Below are positions 22,752 to 34,125 of a stretch of DNA of 64,000 nt, piece after piece. Origin of the DNA: Cepaea nemoralis (taxonomy: Eukaryota > Mollusca > Gastropoda > Stylommatophora > Helicidae); NCBI GenBank assembly GCA_014155875.1, contig JACEFZ010011691.1, positions 670,501-734,500 on the forward strand, written 5' to 3'. The notes beneath the pieces are model-generated. The model made no database searches. It saw only the letters and a program-made list of their open reading frames with translations, and was not told the DNA's origin. The position numbers and the translations under genes are program-made. Numbering within the stretch: position 1 is the stretch's first letter; each line of letters begins with the position of its first letter.

Positions 22752-22935
22752 CATGAAATGGAATATTGCTTGGATAGCAAATCCATTACGTGGAAAGTCC
22801 GAATCGAAAGCTTACTGTGTGGGCGTCATAAAAGGTGGAAAAGTGTCCTAGTGGCACAAAATGGAATATTGCTCGGATAGCAAATCCATTACGTGGAAAG
22901 TCCGAATCGAAAGCTCACTATGTGGATGTCATCTG
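22752..22935 (+). repeat. ~105-bp tandem duplication at LINE-B 3' end
   Basis: AAATGGAATATTGCTYGGATAGC plus the following GTGGAAAGTCCGAATCGAAAGC appears at about 22757-22824 and 22859-22926. The first copy is part of the LINE-B 3' region also seen at about 37510-37530. Confidence 0.85.
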
Positions 22936-23229
22936 CAGACTGCATTCTTCTGGCTTCCGGAAGAACAGCCTATGGTGAATGGAAGGCCCAATATACGGAA
23001 GTGATGCTAAGCAGCCATGTGCAGGACGTGACGATTCCTTGGGTGAGCCCAGTACCAGAACTCCATGTACTCTGCAAGTATGGAAGCCTCCTTGGATGGC
23101 GGGAAATGCCCATGGTCTGCCCCTGTCTTCCCTTGAGGGCTGACCAGGATGCCTTTGGCTGTTCTATATGGGCCAGCTGGGATGGGAGATAACACCACAA
23201 CAGTGAGAGTCTGAAGTCCTAAGAAACCC
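22936..23229. other. Unassigned GC-rich stretch
   Basis: No gene. Short open frames occur on both strands without recognisable motifs. Confidence 0.4.
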
Positions 23230-23377
23230 CCGGGAAGGTTAACCCGGTCAACAAATGCCCGCAGAAGGCGGATGTCGGCCTAACGGCGCAAGAACACAGC
23301 TCTGCTGTAAACAGGCACAACGCAATCACGTCCGAAAAAAAAAACTTCGCATGAACGAAGAAGAAGGAGAAGAAATA
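23230..23377 (+). mobile_element. Second copy of the short SINE-like element
   Basis: It starts CGGGAAGGTTAACCCGGTCA and ends GAAGAAGAAGGAGAAGAAATA. It matches the insertion at 21323-21465 in reverse orientation with a few substitutions and a short internal difference near the A-run at 23335. A flanking AAGAAA may be a short duplication, but this is not clear. Confidence 0.72.
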
Positions 23378-24009
23378 CATGATCCCTGGGCCAGCAAGCT
23401 AGTCACTTCACTGCCATGGCTGCCAACCACCACTACAAACACCTTATTTTATTGTACGAGAACAGCTGGAATAGAAAGCTGATCAAATACAAGTTTGCCA
23501 ACAGACATCTGTTGCAACAATGTTTTGAAGACTCCAAAATATGAAACTTAAGTATTCAAGGAATATTATCCTGCAACAAATCAATAAGACCACAATTATG
23601 TTGTCTGTCATTACCACTTCAAAGAATAAAGTCCTGTACTATTGTCTCCAACCCAGTAAGTGAACAATAGATCACTGTGATAGCCTGTTCACTGTGATAC
23701 CCTATTATTAGAGACTAACCAGTGTTGAGTAAAGAGGAACACAACAACCATAAACATCACATCCGTGAAAGTAAAGTAAAGAGGAACACAACAACCATAA
23801 ACATCACATCCGTGAAAGTAAAGTAAAGAACCACCTCTCACACCATGAGCTGTACTGGGTATATGGTGCTAGCCCCATATTTTTAGACCAACTGACATTC
23901 GATGGGTGATACAGTTGATTTGTTATAATTTTTGAGTAGTTTAGAGCCACAAACAATATGCTGTCCAATTCGTTGCCTTGTTCCAGATGTATTGGTGTTA
24001 GCTCCCCTG
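23378..24009. other. Spacer with 47-bp tandem duplication
   Basis: No gene. The 47-bp unit that starts GTAAAGAGGAACACAACAAC is present twice in exact tandem at 23729-23775 and 23776-23822. Near 23865-23920 lies the repeat-like stretch shared with 18230-18300. Confidence 0.6.
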
Positions 24010-26070
24010 GCCCCCGACCAATTGGGTGCTAATCCGCCACAGCCTGCCTGGTTCAATGGGTGGTGGGGCTAGGACAAAATTTGAATCACAGGCTGTAAAA
24101 CCAATGCATCAGGTACTACTAACAAGAAAAATAGTAATCTCAAACTATGACCCGCAACATGGAACGCAAAAACCGTGTGTCCAGGATTTTCCACGGACCT
24201 GACAAATATTAACGATGCGAGAAACATGGCTGTGATTGATGCCGAACTCAGTTGTCTCAACAATGATATTGCTGGCCTGCAGGAGACTCGCCTCGCTGAG
24301 GAAGGGACACTCAGGGAAAACTATTACACCTTTTTTTTTTGAAAGATACAGGGCAAGAAGTAAACAGACAACATAGAGTGGGCTTGGCAGTGAAAAATTC
24401 ACTACTGGGAATGATTGAAATTCCAGCTGGCGGAAATGAAGGATTATTATCCCTGCGCCTGGCATCCACTTGTGGTTTTGCCACTATTATCACTGCATAT
24501 GCACCAATACTCACTTCCTCTGATGATGTGAAGGATTCATTCTATGAGGAGTTAGATTCTGTGATCAAGGCAGTACCAAAATCTGACCACATGTATATAC
24601 TTGGTGATTTTAATGCTCGTGTGGGCAAGGACTCGAGTTCATGGCCAGTTTACCTTGGAAAATGCAACAACGGTCACATGCTTGACAATGGGCAAAGCTG
24701 CTGGAGCACTGACCCAGAAACGACCTATGTATTACAAACTACATTTTAAAAACAAAAGAGCGGCATAAGGTCACATGAAAACATCCAAGATCCCGCCACT
24801 GGCATCTGCTGGACTTCATCATCACACGGAGACAACATCTGAACCAAACATCATTAACTCGAAGTTACCACAGTGCCGACTGTGATATGGATTATTCTTT
24901 AGTTGTTGCAAGGGTTAGACTGAGACAAAACAGAATCTCCAGGATTAAACACAAATATAGCCCCAGGATAAATATTATTAACACCCAAGATCCTGATAAG
25001 TGCTTTGAGTTTCAATAGCATCTTGAAGACGCTTTCACTGATAAAATCAGACAATTGTACAGCAAGTGAAAAACGGGGTAAACTTAAGAAACTCTTTATA
25101 AAACAGCAATAGGGGTTTATGTCACGGTGGATCATAATAGGCAGGATTGGTTTGTAGTAAACTGCCAGACACTGCAGCCCCTCATTGAAAAAAAAAACAA
25201 AGAAGATAGTTCTCTTAAGAAACAAGGAAAGAACAATACGAAACACTCTCAGTGAGCTGAAGCAAGCTAAGAAGGATGTGCACCAGGCAGTGTGCAAATG
25301 ACTATTGGATCAAGTTATGTGAGTCCATTCAAAATGCAAGTGATAAGGGAAACATCAGAAGCACATATGAAGAGATAAAGAAGGCCTGTGGTCCAATGAT
25401 TAAAAGAAGTGCACCAATGAAAATCCTGACTGGAGAAATCATCACTGACAAGAAACAGAAGATGGATAGATGGGCTGAGCACTATTTGGAACTTTACTCA
25501 AGTGAAACCAAACTATCGGATGATGCCCTCAACGCCAGAGACCCTGAAAACTCTTGACCATTTGGACACACTTCCCACCGTAACAAGTTAAGTGTGCTAT
25601 AAAAGAACTTGCATCTGGCAAGGCTACAGGTATGGATGGGGTTCCAATAGAGGTTATCAGGAGTGGGCAAGACACACTCACTCTACAGATCCACCAGTTA
25701 ATAGAGCTATGCTGGCGAGAAGGACAAGTCCCACAGGATTTCAAAAATTCAAGCATCATAACACTGTACAAGAACAAGGGCGATCGAAGCGACTGTAACA
25801 ATTATAGGGTATCTCACTTCTGTGTATTGTTGGGAAAGTATATGACATAATTGTTCTGCGCAGACTTCAAGTCCTGAGAGATAAAGGCTTCCTCAAATCA
25901 CAGTCTGGCTTCCAACAGAACCGGTCTACCATTGATTTGATACAATTGCGACCCACTCTGAGAAAGAATTATAATCTACTACCTGCATTTTCCAATGCTT
26001 GTTCTGAATTTTGTTTAACAATTAGCAACAAGAAGATACAGGTTATGTCACAAGATGCACATATTGTACC
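24010..26070 (+). pseudogene. LINE-D copy 2, degenerate, plus strand
   Basis: It is colinear with the minus-strand copy at 43371-47004. The endonuclease begins near 24160, with the block LQETRLAEEGTL near 24280, VKNSLLGMIEIPAGGNE near 24392 and the LGDFNARVGKDSS block near 24604. The linker and RT start follow, with TLQIHQLIELCWREGQVPQ near 25680 and SSIITLYKNKGDRSDCNNY near 25750. From about 25950 the RT is internally deleted and jumps to LPAFSNACSEF. It ends abruptly at GTACC (26070). Stops and shifts are many, so it is much older than the 43-47 kb copy. Confidence 0.83.
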
Positions 26071-27401
26071 TGTCATGACCCAGATGTAAGCATAAATGTG
26101 CAGTCATATTATGATGGCCCAGCGCAGCTAGCAGGTCATGTCAACTATATAACACTACCAACGACATAGCCCACCCCTAGACAGGTTGTGTCAACATGGG
26201 GAGCTCGCTGATTGAATTTCAGGACCACACATTTAGAGCCCAGTGATAATTTTTAGCCTACTATCAACATGAACTTTTGGAACCACATATTTCGAATATT
26301 TTGAATGACTTGGAGTGGTTAAAACCCGAAAGCCTAGACAAAGTATTTTCCAAAATATATATGACAATTGAAAGGCTGTGGTTATTAATGGAAACAGCCT
26401 TATTTAAGACAAAGTCTAAGTAAAATTATCCTCAACTTTAGTAGAAAGTGACATTCTCAAATGAGAGAAACATGGATTGCAGAAAGACACACAGAGGCAA
26501 AAAATATTCTGAAGAATACATAACAGCTTTCTCTTAATTAATTAAGCTTAACATAATTAAGAGAAATCAGTTGCTATAAATTAATTGTTGTTAAAACGTA
26601 CACAGAAAACGTTTTTTGCACTCAAATAGAACTATAATTAATAGGTTAATGAATTTAGAAGTTAGAGTTATAATTAACTGATGATTAAGCTTAAATTTGG
26701 TAAATTAATTTAATTAGGTCATAGATGTTTAAATTTGAATATTACAATTATTGTTTTGAGTGTTTGGGAATTTGTGAGCGAGAGTTACCAATCTAAAATG
26801 AAGAAAGTTAACAATTGTTACTATCAATTGAGATAAATAATTAAGTTTTGATTTGTTTGTTTCGAATGAAGCAAACATTTATTGAATTCATTGATTAAAA
26901 ATTCAATGTATTTATTGGCGTGAATATTACTAACAACTGTTGTTATTTTAAACTTATTTTGTTAGCAGGTTGTTAAGTTAAGTTAGAATGCATTCTTTTT
27001 GCCAAGTGAGCTATTTACAGTTGAATTATGTTTATTGCTAACCAATGCTACAGATACCTTAAGGCTAGGTTAAAGCAATATGATAACATCACCATTGCTT
27101 ACTTTGAAGTATAATTTTAGACCATGGTTTCTGACATGTAATCAACAGTGCAACAGGAAAGGAACTGGACACTAAGATGGAACTAAGACTGATAAAACGG
27201 GAGAGTCATACGGCCAGCTAGCAGAACGACAGAAACTTACCTGAGCACAATAAGTGTAATCAGAAGTATGGTCGGTAGCTGGGCATGATGTGTACACCTG
27301 GTTGTAACCACTTGATAGATTTATCATTTAGTATCCTGAGATACTCATCAACTTATTGTTGGATTACCATTATGGAAGAATGGAGTCTTTAGAGCCCATA
27401 A

Positions 27402-27436
27402 CTGAAGATACCCCAACTGATAACTAATAACTGATA
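27402..27436 (+). repeat. LINE-G 3' tail remnant
   Basis: GAAGATACCCCAACTGATAA followed by CTGATA-type repeats matches the end of the LINE-G copy at 40340-40375. Only this tail is recognisable here. Confidence 0.55.
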
Positions 27437-27529
27437 ACACTAGCATCATAGAATTACAAATAAAAACAAACTTAAAAATAAGGATGGCCGGTATTATTGA
27501 TTGTCGTGTGTATGGCATAGTGAAATTCG

Positions 27530-27831
27530 TTGTTAAGCGGTGGGTTAGCGGAGAAGTAGCTAGATAAATGCTTCTGATCATTGTTAAGTGGTGAGTAAGT
27601 TTCGGAGTTGCTAAATAAATACGTCGGTTCCTTGCTAAGCGACAGAGGAGGTGCTATATGAAGGCTCCAGGTCTTTGTTAAGGGGTAGGTGCGTGTAGGA
27701 ATAGCTAGATACTGCTTTCGATCATTGTTAAGAGGTGGGTGAGGGGTGGAGTGGCTAGATAATTATGTCCGTTCCTTGGTAAGAGCCAGGGTGATCGAGC
27801 GGAGGAGTGGGTAAATAAAGGCACGGAGGTC
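27530..27831 (+). repeat. 51-bp tandem repeats in a two-fold higher-order array
   Basis: Six units, each opening TTGYTAAG or TTGGTAAG: 27530-27580, 27581-27631, 27632-27673, 27674-27724, 27725-27775 and 27776-27831. Units 1 and 4 end in GATCA, units 2 and 5 in GTTCC, units 3 and 6 in GGTC, so a three-unit block is present twice. Confidence 0.85.
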
Positions 27832-28937
27832 TACCGCCGACAAATTCAACTCATATTTGCAGCTTCGGTCGTCAGAAGACCTAGGATATATTTGTTATAT
27901 GTATATTGTAAAGTGATCGACTGATTATTATAAAGGTGGTTACTATTATCTGTAGTGGCTGGGACTTAAACACTATCATCGTACCATCGGTTCTGTGTTA
28001 GGGACACCTAGGATTTCTGATCACGATTTTCAAATTGGTTATTTACTAATGAGATCCCCACAGATAGATCGGCCTTGAAAATAAATATCTAACGGTACCT
28101 CAATGATGTGTGTATCTCGAGCCTCGGACTGTGTGACGGTGTATATCCAGGATATATGGGTAAAGGCTACAACCTGTCAAAGGGATCGTTGCTTCCGGTT
28201 GCATGCATAAAGATACATCCGGGAAAATAGGGTAATGCTTACAGCCGATCAAAGACGGCATTGCATCCTTTCACATGTTTAAGGGTACGGTGTTCTATTA
28301 ACTGTCGAACCAGGGGACCTTACTCGTGATGACCACGATTATGCCCCCTCGTCAGCATGGCGCGGAAGTTTAAAATGGTCCGCCTTCTCTCGCTTTTCTA
28401 TGTTCGCGTCTCCTAGGATCACCAAGTAACAACAAAGAACATGAAACTACTACTACCAAGGCATCTATACACCACAAGGCAGTTTCGAATATAGTATACG
28501 CAACTATAGCCAGTTCAGCCCAGTGTCAGACTAACCTTTTCTCATAGACATAGAGGAGAGATTGAGCAACGATGCCAGTCGGGGAAGGAGTACCTTTTAC
28601 TTAACAGCTGGCTGGTCATACACCGACGATTGTTTAGCTCATTTTATTACCGGCATAATATTATACACGAACATAACAATCTGCCCCGGCTCAATCTTAG
28701 GCGTCTCATGTAACATGACATATCACGTGCCCGCTGTCCTGACCAGTGAATTTATCGCATCTCAGAGCAGAAATTTACAATTTAATTAACTCTTCTGGCT
28801 ATCCATAGGGGTCTTTGGATCTTTCCCCAGAAACAAGTCTCCAAGACGATTATATGTTTTTCAATGTGTCTGCTCATTGCCACGTTTCACATCAAGACAT
28901 AAGTACAGGTTCAATGTAACACCTCAACATTCAAATA

Positions 28938-30440
28938 AGAAAATATGTTAGCCAAAATAGGAATTTTTGGGGCCAGAAACAGAAATATATCGACCAACAT
29001 TATAAAAAGTAGGAAAAATTGTAACAAAACTAATTAAAAATGTTGATCAAAATAGGAAATATCTCGACAAACTTTTAAACATTAGTCTAAATAGGATACT
29101 GTGTTGATCAAATCCAGAAATATCTCATCCAACCTTATAAAATGTGGGAAAATTTTGTAGCCAAATGAGCAAAATATTGACCAAATACAGAAATATCTCG
29201 ATCAAGCTTATGAAAAGTAGGGGGAAAATGTTTACATAATCAAGAAATATTTCACCCAAACTTATAAAAAGTCGGAAATATGTTAGCAACATCAACTAAA
29301 AGGCTAACCAAACTTATAAATTTCTCATCCAAACTTATGAAAAGTGGGAAAACTTGTTAGCCATATGGGAAAAATATTGGTTGAATTAATTAAGAAATAT
29401 TTCTACCAGATGTATAAAAAGTAGGAACATTTGTTAGCCAAATGGTCAAAATATTGGTCAAATACAGAAATATCTCTAACACACTTTAAAAAATAGGGGG
29501 AAAATGTTGGCTGTATTAAGAAATATTTAACTCAAACTTATAAAAAGTATGAAAAATTATTAGCCAAATCAACTAAAAAAAATTATGAAAAGTAGAAAAA
29601 CTTGTTAGAGGGGGAAAAATTTGACGAATTAAGAAATAGTTCAAACAAACGCATAAGAAGTAAGAAATGTTCTTAACCAAAAGGGGAAAAAATATTAGTC
29701 AGGTAAAGAAATAGAGTCAAAAATTATAAAACATAGGAAAATATCCAAAATAATAAAATGGTTGGCCAAATACAGAGATATGTCGACCAAACTTATAAAT
29801 ATTTCCGCAAAACTTATTTAAAATAGGAAACTAGGAAAATACGTGAACCAAAGAAATGAAAATGTTGGGAAAATACAGAAATATGTCGACAAAACTTATG
29901 AATATCTCCACCAAACTTATAAAAAAAATAGGAAACTTTGTTAACCACATGTGAAAGAAATATTGACAAAATTTATAATATCACCACCAAACTTATCAAA
30001 AGTAGGAAACGTTGTTAACGAAATGTGAAAACACATCGACCAAATACAGAAAAGTCACAACCAAACTTATGAAAAGTAGGAAACCGTGTTAACCAAATGA
30101 GAAAAAATATTGACCAAGTAAAGAAATGTATCAGCCAAATTTATAAAAAGTAGGAAACATTTGTTAAACTAATGTGAAAAAATATTGACCAAGTAAAGAA
30201 ACATTTACACCAAATTTATAAAAATAAAAAAAAATTGTTATCCTAATGAGAAAAATTGTTTCGCCAAGTAAAGAAAGTTTTACACCAAACCTATGAGAAG
30301 TAGGAAAATTTTTTAACCAAATGGGAAAAATATGAGCTAAACTAAGAAATATGTCGACCAAGGTAAGAAAATATGTTAGCCAAATGGGGAAAAATATTGG
30401 CCAAAACAAGAAGCATCTGAACCAAATCTAAAACGCGAAC
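28938..30440 (+). repeat. Satellite-like array, ~70-78 bp period, about 20 units
   Basis: A diverged unit of the form AAATACAGAAATATCTCGAC-CAAACTTATAAAAAGTAGG-AAA-TTGTTAGCCAAATG recurs about twenty times. Spacing between GTAGGAAA-like words is mostly 70-78 bp, with some shorter and one longer interval. No open frame is maintained. Confidence 0.85.
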
Positions 30441-30499
30441 CATACTTCAGAAAATAACAAACAGTGAAAATAATATTGCTTGCAGCAAAATAAAAGTTA

Positions 30500-31285
30500 T
30501 AAAAATATAACAAGAAAGGCCTAATCCACAATCTGAGATGGATGCTCCACATCTATAACAAAACGCCTTTATTCACTCCAGAAAAGGGCAGTGCGTTTAA
30601 TTAATGGTGAAAAGCTTACTAACAATTCTAACCTACATGAAAGTCTTCAGATACTGCCGCTCCACAGACGCCTACTTTTTAATAACGTTAAACTAATTCA
30701 CAAAATCATATTTCAAAATGCTCCAAACTACCTATGGTTATTGTTTAAATATAACGCAAGATATAGCGAATGACTAAATATACTCCATGTCCCTAATCCC
30801 AGGATAGACTTAAATAAAACAAGCTTAGCATACTCTGCCGCTCAATTGTGAAACAATCTTCCACAAGAAATCAAGGACACCATCAATCATTATACATACA
30901 TTCGCAACCCGTTTGAACACTACCCAGTACAGACTACATTCCCCCATAAAAACCACAACAACAACGAAACTAAAACAATAATAATGGTAAATTATTTCAA
31001 ATGACAACTAGCCAATAACTTTCCCATATGTATGGCACGTTACCCCTTCCTTAGGTAGTTATAATACCCATGTTAGACATTGCCTCAGTGAGTCATGTAT
31101 TATTGATTATTTTTTCATGCGTTGTAATGCTTATTGTTCTTTTGATGCTAAAGATTAGCTTTATGAGTCATTTTGAATGAAAGAATGTATGAGAGGAAAT
31201 GGAGAAGATAGACAGAATGTCAGAAGGGCCTGCGTGCCTAATCCTTAACCCTTTGAAAATAAAGATTGTTCGTTCGTTCGTTCGT
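30500..31285 (+). pseudogene. LINE-F: CR1/jockey-like LINE 3' end
   Basis: The piece encodes the last domain of a LINE reverse transcriptase: QKRAVRLINGEKL-like text near 30580, then LQILPLHRRLLFNNVKLIHK near 30645 and APNYLWLLF near 30722. After stops come PNPRID near 30795 and AAQL-NNLPQEI near 30836, the usual end of CR1-group proteins. A non-coding 3' end with an AATAAAG signal finishes in (GTTC)n at 31268-31286. Everything before the thumb is missing. Confidence 0.72.
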
Positions 31286-31286
31286 T

Positions 31287-32489
31287 TAAACTTAAAAAAA
31301 AAAACATAGGAAAAATGTTTTTTCTGTAGTGTCTTGAACTTTTCTCTGAAAAGAAATTTCACAAGACATAATCATCAACGTCAGCACTTTCCCGTTTTTA
31401 CATTACCGAAAGCTTCAACTTATCAGTCCAGAGTATCTGCGAAAGAAGCCCTTATACAGACTAATCACTCATCTCTCCACACTCTTGGTTTTTCTTTCTA
31501 ACCCAAAGTGTATCTGTCTTTCATAGATAGCTTCGCAACCTTTCCATGTCACAGCACCAAGAACTCCATGCCTTCGTTGTACATGAGCTCCAATGAAACA
31601 GTCATAACAATATTTATGTCAATGCAGTCTGTGGCTCCAACTGGGCTAGTTTTGATATCATCTGAGTATTCATCAGGAAAGCGCCATTTTGCATGGCTGA
31701 CATCTTCGACTTTCCATACTTTAATGTCTGCTACATTAACCTTCCATTGTTTCAGCTCTCTACAATACAAGGGTTTTCTCGAAGTCTAGCTAAAATAACA
31801 TTTCTTACTTTGTCTACCCCAGTCTCACTTTGTCGTTTCACAGCCGCAATAGTAGCAAGTCTACAACCAACCAAAAGTGTCTGTTATGAAGTCGGTCTTT
31901 CTTAAAACCACGTCTGCCTTATTGATCCCTTGAATACCACCTACCACATCTTCTAATCGACTTTCAACGTTTTATACCACTTAACACAAACATTCTCGTT
32001 GAAATTTAAGTTTTAATTTTTAAAAGTTTATTGTTAAAATTTTATCTTTTCCTTCAATGATAGTGACTTATCGCATAAGATACGTTTCATTTTCTTAAAT
32101 ACCTCCTTTGTTAGCCCCAATATGTTCTTAAGCTCTTTTGTTACCTACCATCTAATGCTATAAATGACCCAAGTATATAAAATTACCCAGTTGGTTAAGA
32201 ATTTTCTCTTCTATTTTGATTTTTCTATTAGTGTTCTTAATGTAGATCTTGCCAATTGTGTCCCTTTTCCTTCACACATCCTTACTACTCTTCACCAGTT
32301 TTAAACATTTATTGTCTTTCTTATTCTTCTCATTATAATTCTGAGTAGAATCATAACTGTATAAGCACCTGTAAAGAAGATCGTTTGTCATCGATATCCT
32401 TCTTTGCAGTGACCATACTGGTTGATGATCATATTAATTGTCTAAAAAGCGTCTAGTAGGATAGGGGACAGATGATTTATCTCCAGAAG
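31287..32489. other. Unassigned; one short unidentified frame
   Basis: A minus-strand frame at 31770-31549 encodes about 73 residues with KWKVNVADIKVWKVEDVSH-like text that looks protein-like in composition but matches no family I know. The rest is AT-rich without recognisable features. Confidence 0.35.
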
Positions 32490-32630
32490 GTTGGACAATT
32501 TGCCCAGTTAGAAGAATGTTCTCATGTTTTGTGGATTATTCAAAGGCACATCAAAGACTTTGGGAAATCACGAGGAATATGGGCTTTCCTTCACATGTAA
32601 TACATCTCATAAAAATGCTCTATCTAGATC
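32490..32630 (+). pseudogene. LINE reverse transcriptase fragment
   Basis: SCFVDYSKAHQRLWEITRNM and GFPSHVIHLIKMLYLDQ encode a short part of an RT palm (the FxDYxKAFD region, with a small deletion). The match stops at 32630, where a terminal-repeat-like CAGAGGTTATCAACC begins. The insertion of the hAT element probably split this LINE. Confidence 0.65.
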
Positions 32631-33085
32631 AGAGGTTATCAACCTTTTTTGGCCCGTTTCCCTTCACCATATGTTCAGAATGTCACCCCCCCCCCCTTTT
32701 CACCCTTTCAAAAATTGTCTGCCTCAAAAGCTGCTTTAAAAATAATATGCCTATAAGACTGAAAATCCTTATTTTCTTCTATAGTTATACATAACCTTTA
32801 CATCGCCCGTGTGTTGCCGGAACCCATACGGGGGAGCAAAGAATGGTGAAACTTTCTAGTGACTGCCGTTTTCATTAACGATGAACTGTATTTTTCGTGG
32901 AGGACTTTTGTTTTGGCATTCTGGCGGCGGCATTATGCACAGTGTACCTGTGAGGGCTGTTGGCTTGCCGACACTCCTGTCTATTCCATTGTTCACATGG
33001 GGCAGTGAGGAGCATTTTGTGATATTCACTGGCACAGGAACGGAGCAATATAGGGACGACCCGTTGCCGTGAAGTTCGAACCGCG

Positions 33086-33087
<2 letters not shown>

Positions 33088-33130
<43 letters not shown>

Positions 33131-33133
33131 ACT

Positions 33134-33169
<36 letters not shown>
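33088..33169 (+). repeat. (CTAA)n microsatellite
   Basis: About twenty CTAA units with one AACTAAA interruption. LINE-G copies end in (CTAA)n, so this may be a LINE or SINE tail; the preceding 80 bases were not identified. Confidence 0.8.
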
Positions 33170-33170
<1 letters not shown>

Positions 33171-33404
33171 TTTCCATCTTCTTCTTCTTCAGCGTTCTGA
33201 GCCATTGAGATTCATTGCTGCAGATACAATCCGTCTCCATTTTATAGTATAGTTTTATACAGTTAATGGCAACTGAATATGCTGATGGATATTAAAACTT
33301 AAATAAAACCATTATTATATTCACAATATTTTATTAATACACCACATTAATCATACTACAATAAACAAACAGTTAAAACGTCAAAGAATTGTAGCTTAAT
33401 ATCA

Positions 33405-33840
33405 ATCAATCAATTATGTGTCATGCCGGAAAGCGTGGGCGGTCATGACTCGCCATTTCACTCGATCACCAGAGTCGTGGATCAGCTCAGTGTTCCTGTC
33501 TCGTCCATGCCATGTGGCCAAGCCATCCAGGTATTTTCCTCTCGGTCTTCCTCTTGGTCTGTTCCCCTCGATCTTGCCAGTTGTCACTAAGTTCTCCAAT
33601 CCATTTCTTCTCATAACATGTCCAAAATATTTTGACTGTCTTCGCCTAATTTCTCTAATCAATTTACGATTTTCATTTGTCTCCTGTAGTACTTGGTCAT
33701 TGGTTTTTCTATCTGTTCATGGCACACTTTGCATTTTCCTCAGAAACCACATTTCTGTAGCCATCAGATGTTTTTCAGCTTGACTGCTCATTGTCCAGAA
33801 TTCAGTCAAACACAATAACAGGCTCTATGTAGCACCTGTA
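33405..33840 (-). pseudogene. LINE-A 3' fragment, minus strand
   Basis: Minus-strand frame 33662-33414 encodes IREIRRRQSKYFGHVMRRNG, then LENLVTTGKIEGNRPRGRPR and the AFRHDT end, with thumb sequence before it up to about 33840. The tail is (ATTG)n at 33405-33415. It is in the same orientation as the hAT gene and lies inside that element. Confidence 0.82.
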
Positions 33841-33884
33841 GTGCTTGAAAGGGCACAACGAGGATCATTTTCAACATCCGGCTT

Positions 33885-34125
33885 CCTTGCTTAGAGGTTA
33901 GCTACTTTTCTCCGTAATCTCGTATACTCTCGTAGGTAACGTGATGACGGTGAGAATCAGCAGTGGTTCGAAACGCGTCGGTAACTTACGGGGTATGTGA
34001 GCCGGCCGCTCAGAAAACAATGGCAAACTACTGAGCGTAATCTTGTCAAGAAATCAACATACAGCTGAAAGATGCTGGTGTTGACAGCGATGTCATGTAA
34101 AGGATATGAAAAAAAAAAAAAAAAA
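33885..34125 (+). mobile_element. Possible degenerate tRNA-derived SINE with poly(A)
   Basis: TTGCTTAGAGGTTAG near 33888 resembles an A box and GGTTCGAAACGC near 33964 a B box. AACAATGGCAAACTACTGAGC near 34017 is a tail motif seen in other short repeats, and 34109-34126 is an A run. The A-B distance is longer than usual for a tRNA, so the call is weak. Confidence 0.4.

Larger units (their letters stand above)
18690..22935 (+). mobile_element. LINE-B, nearly complete EN-RT-RNase H retrotransposon
   Basis: All coding domains expected for an RNase H-bearing LINE are present in order on the plus strand: 5' leader from about 18700, APE-like endonuclease, RT, RNase H and a C-terminal cysteine motif, then a 3' region with a ~105-bp duplication. 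The frame is broken by several shifts and by a 143-bp insertion, so it is inactive. Two further fragments of this family lie at 5891-6674 and 36935-37540. Confidence 0.85.
26071..28937. other. Unassigned region with repeats
   Basis: No gene could be supported. From 26071 the LINE-D sequence is replaced by AT-rich DNA starting TGTCATGACCC. It contains a LINE-G-like tail at 27402-27436 and a 51-bp repeat array at 27530-27831. I tested whether 26071 opens an LTR, but found no matching end with a duplicated GTACC followed by more LINE-D. Confidence 0.45.

Noticed and set aside
26071..28100. LTR beginning TGTCATGACCC at the end of LINE-D copy 2
   Set aside because: A second GTACC at 28089 is not followed by the expected LINE-D continuation, and no CA end or second LTR was found.
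28562..28789. 75-codon plus-strand frame as a host exon
   Set aside because: No motif, no clear splice sites and no supporting neighbours.
27530..30440. CRISPR-like array
   Set aside because: The repeats are direct tandem or diverged satellite units without constant repeats and unique spacers, in a eukaryotic context.
33088..33169. Telomeric or centromeric repeat
   Set aside because: CTAA is a four-base microsatellite, not TTAGGG-like, and LINE-G uses the same motif as a 3' tail.
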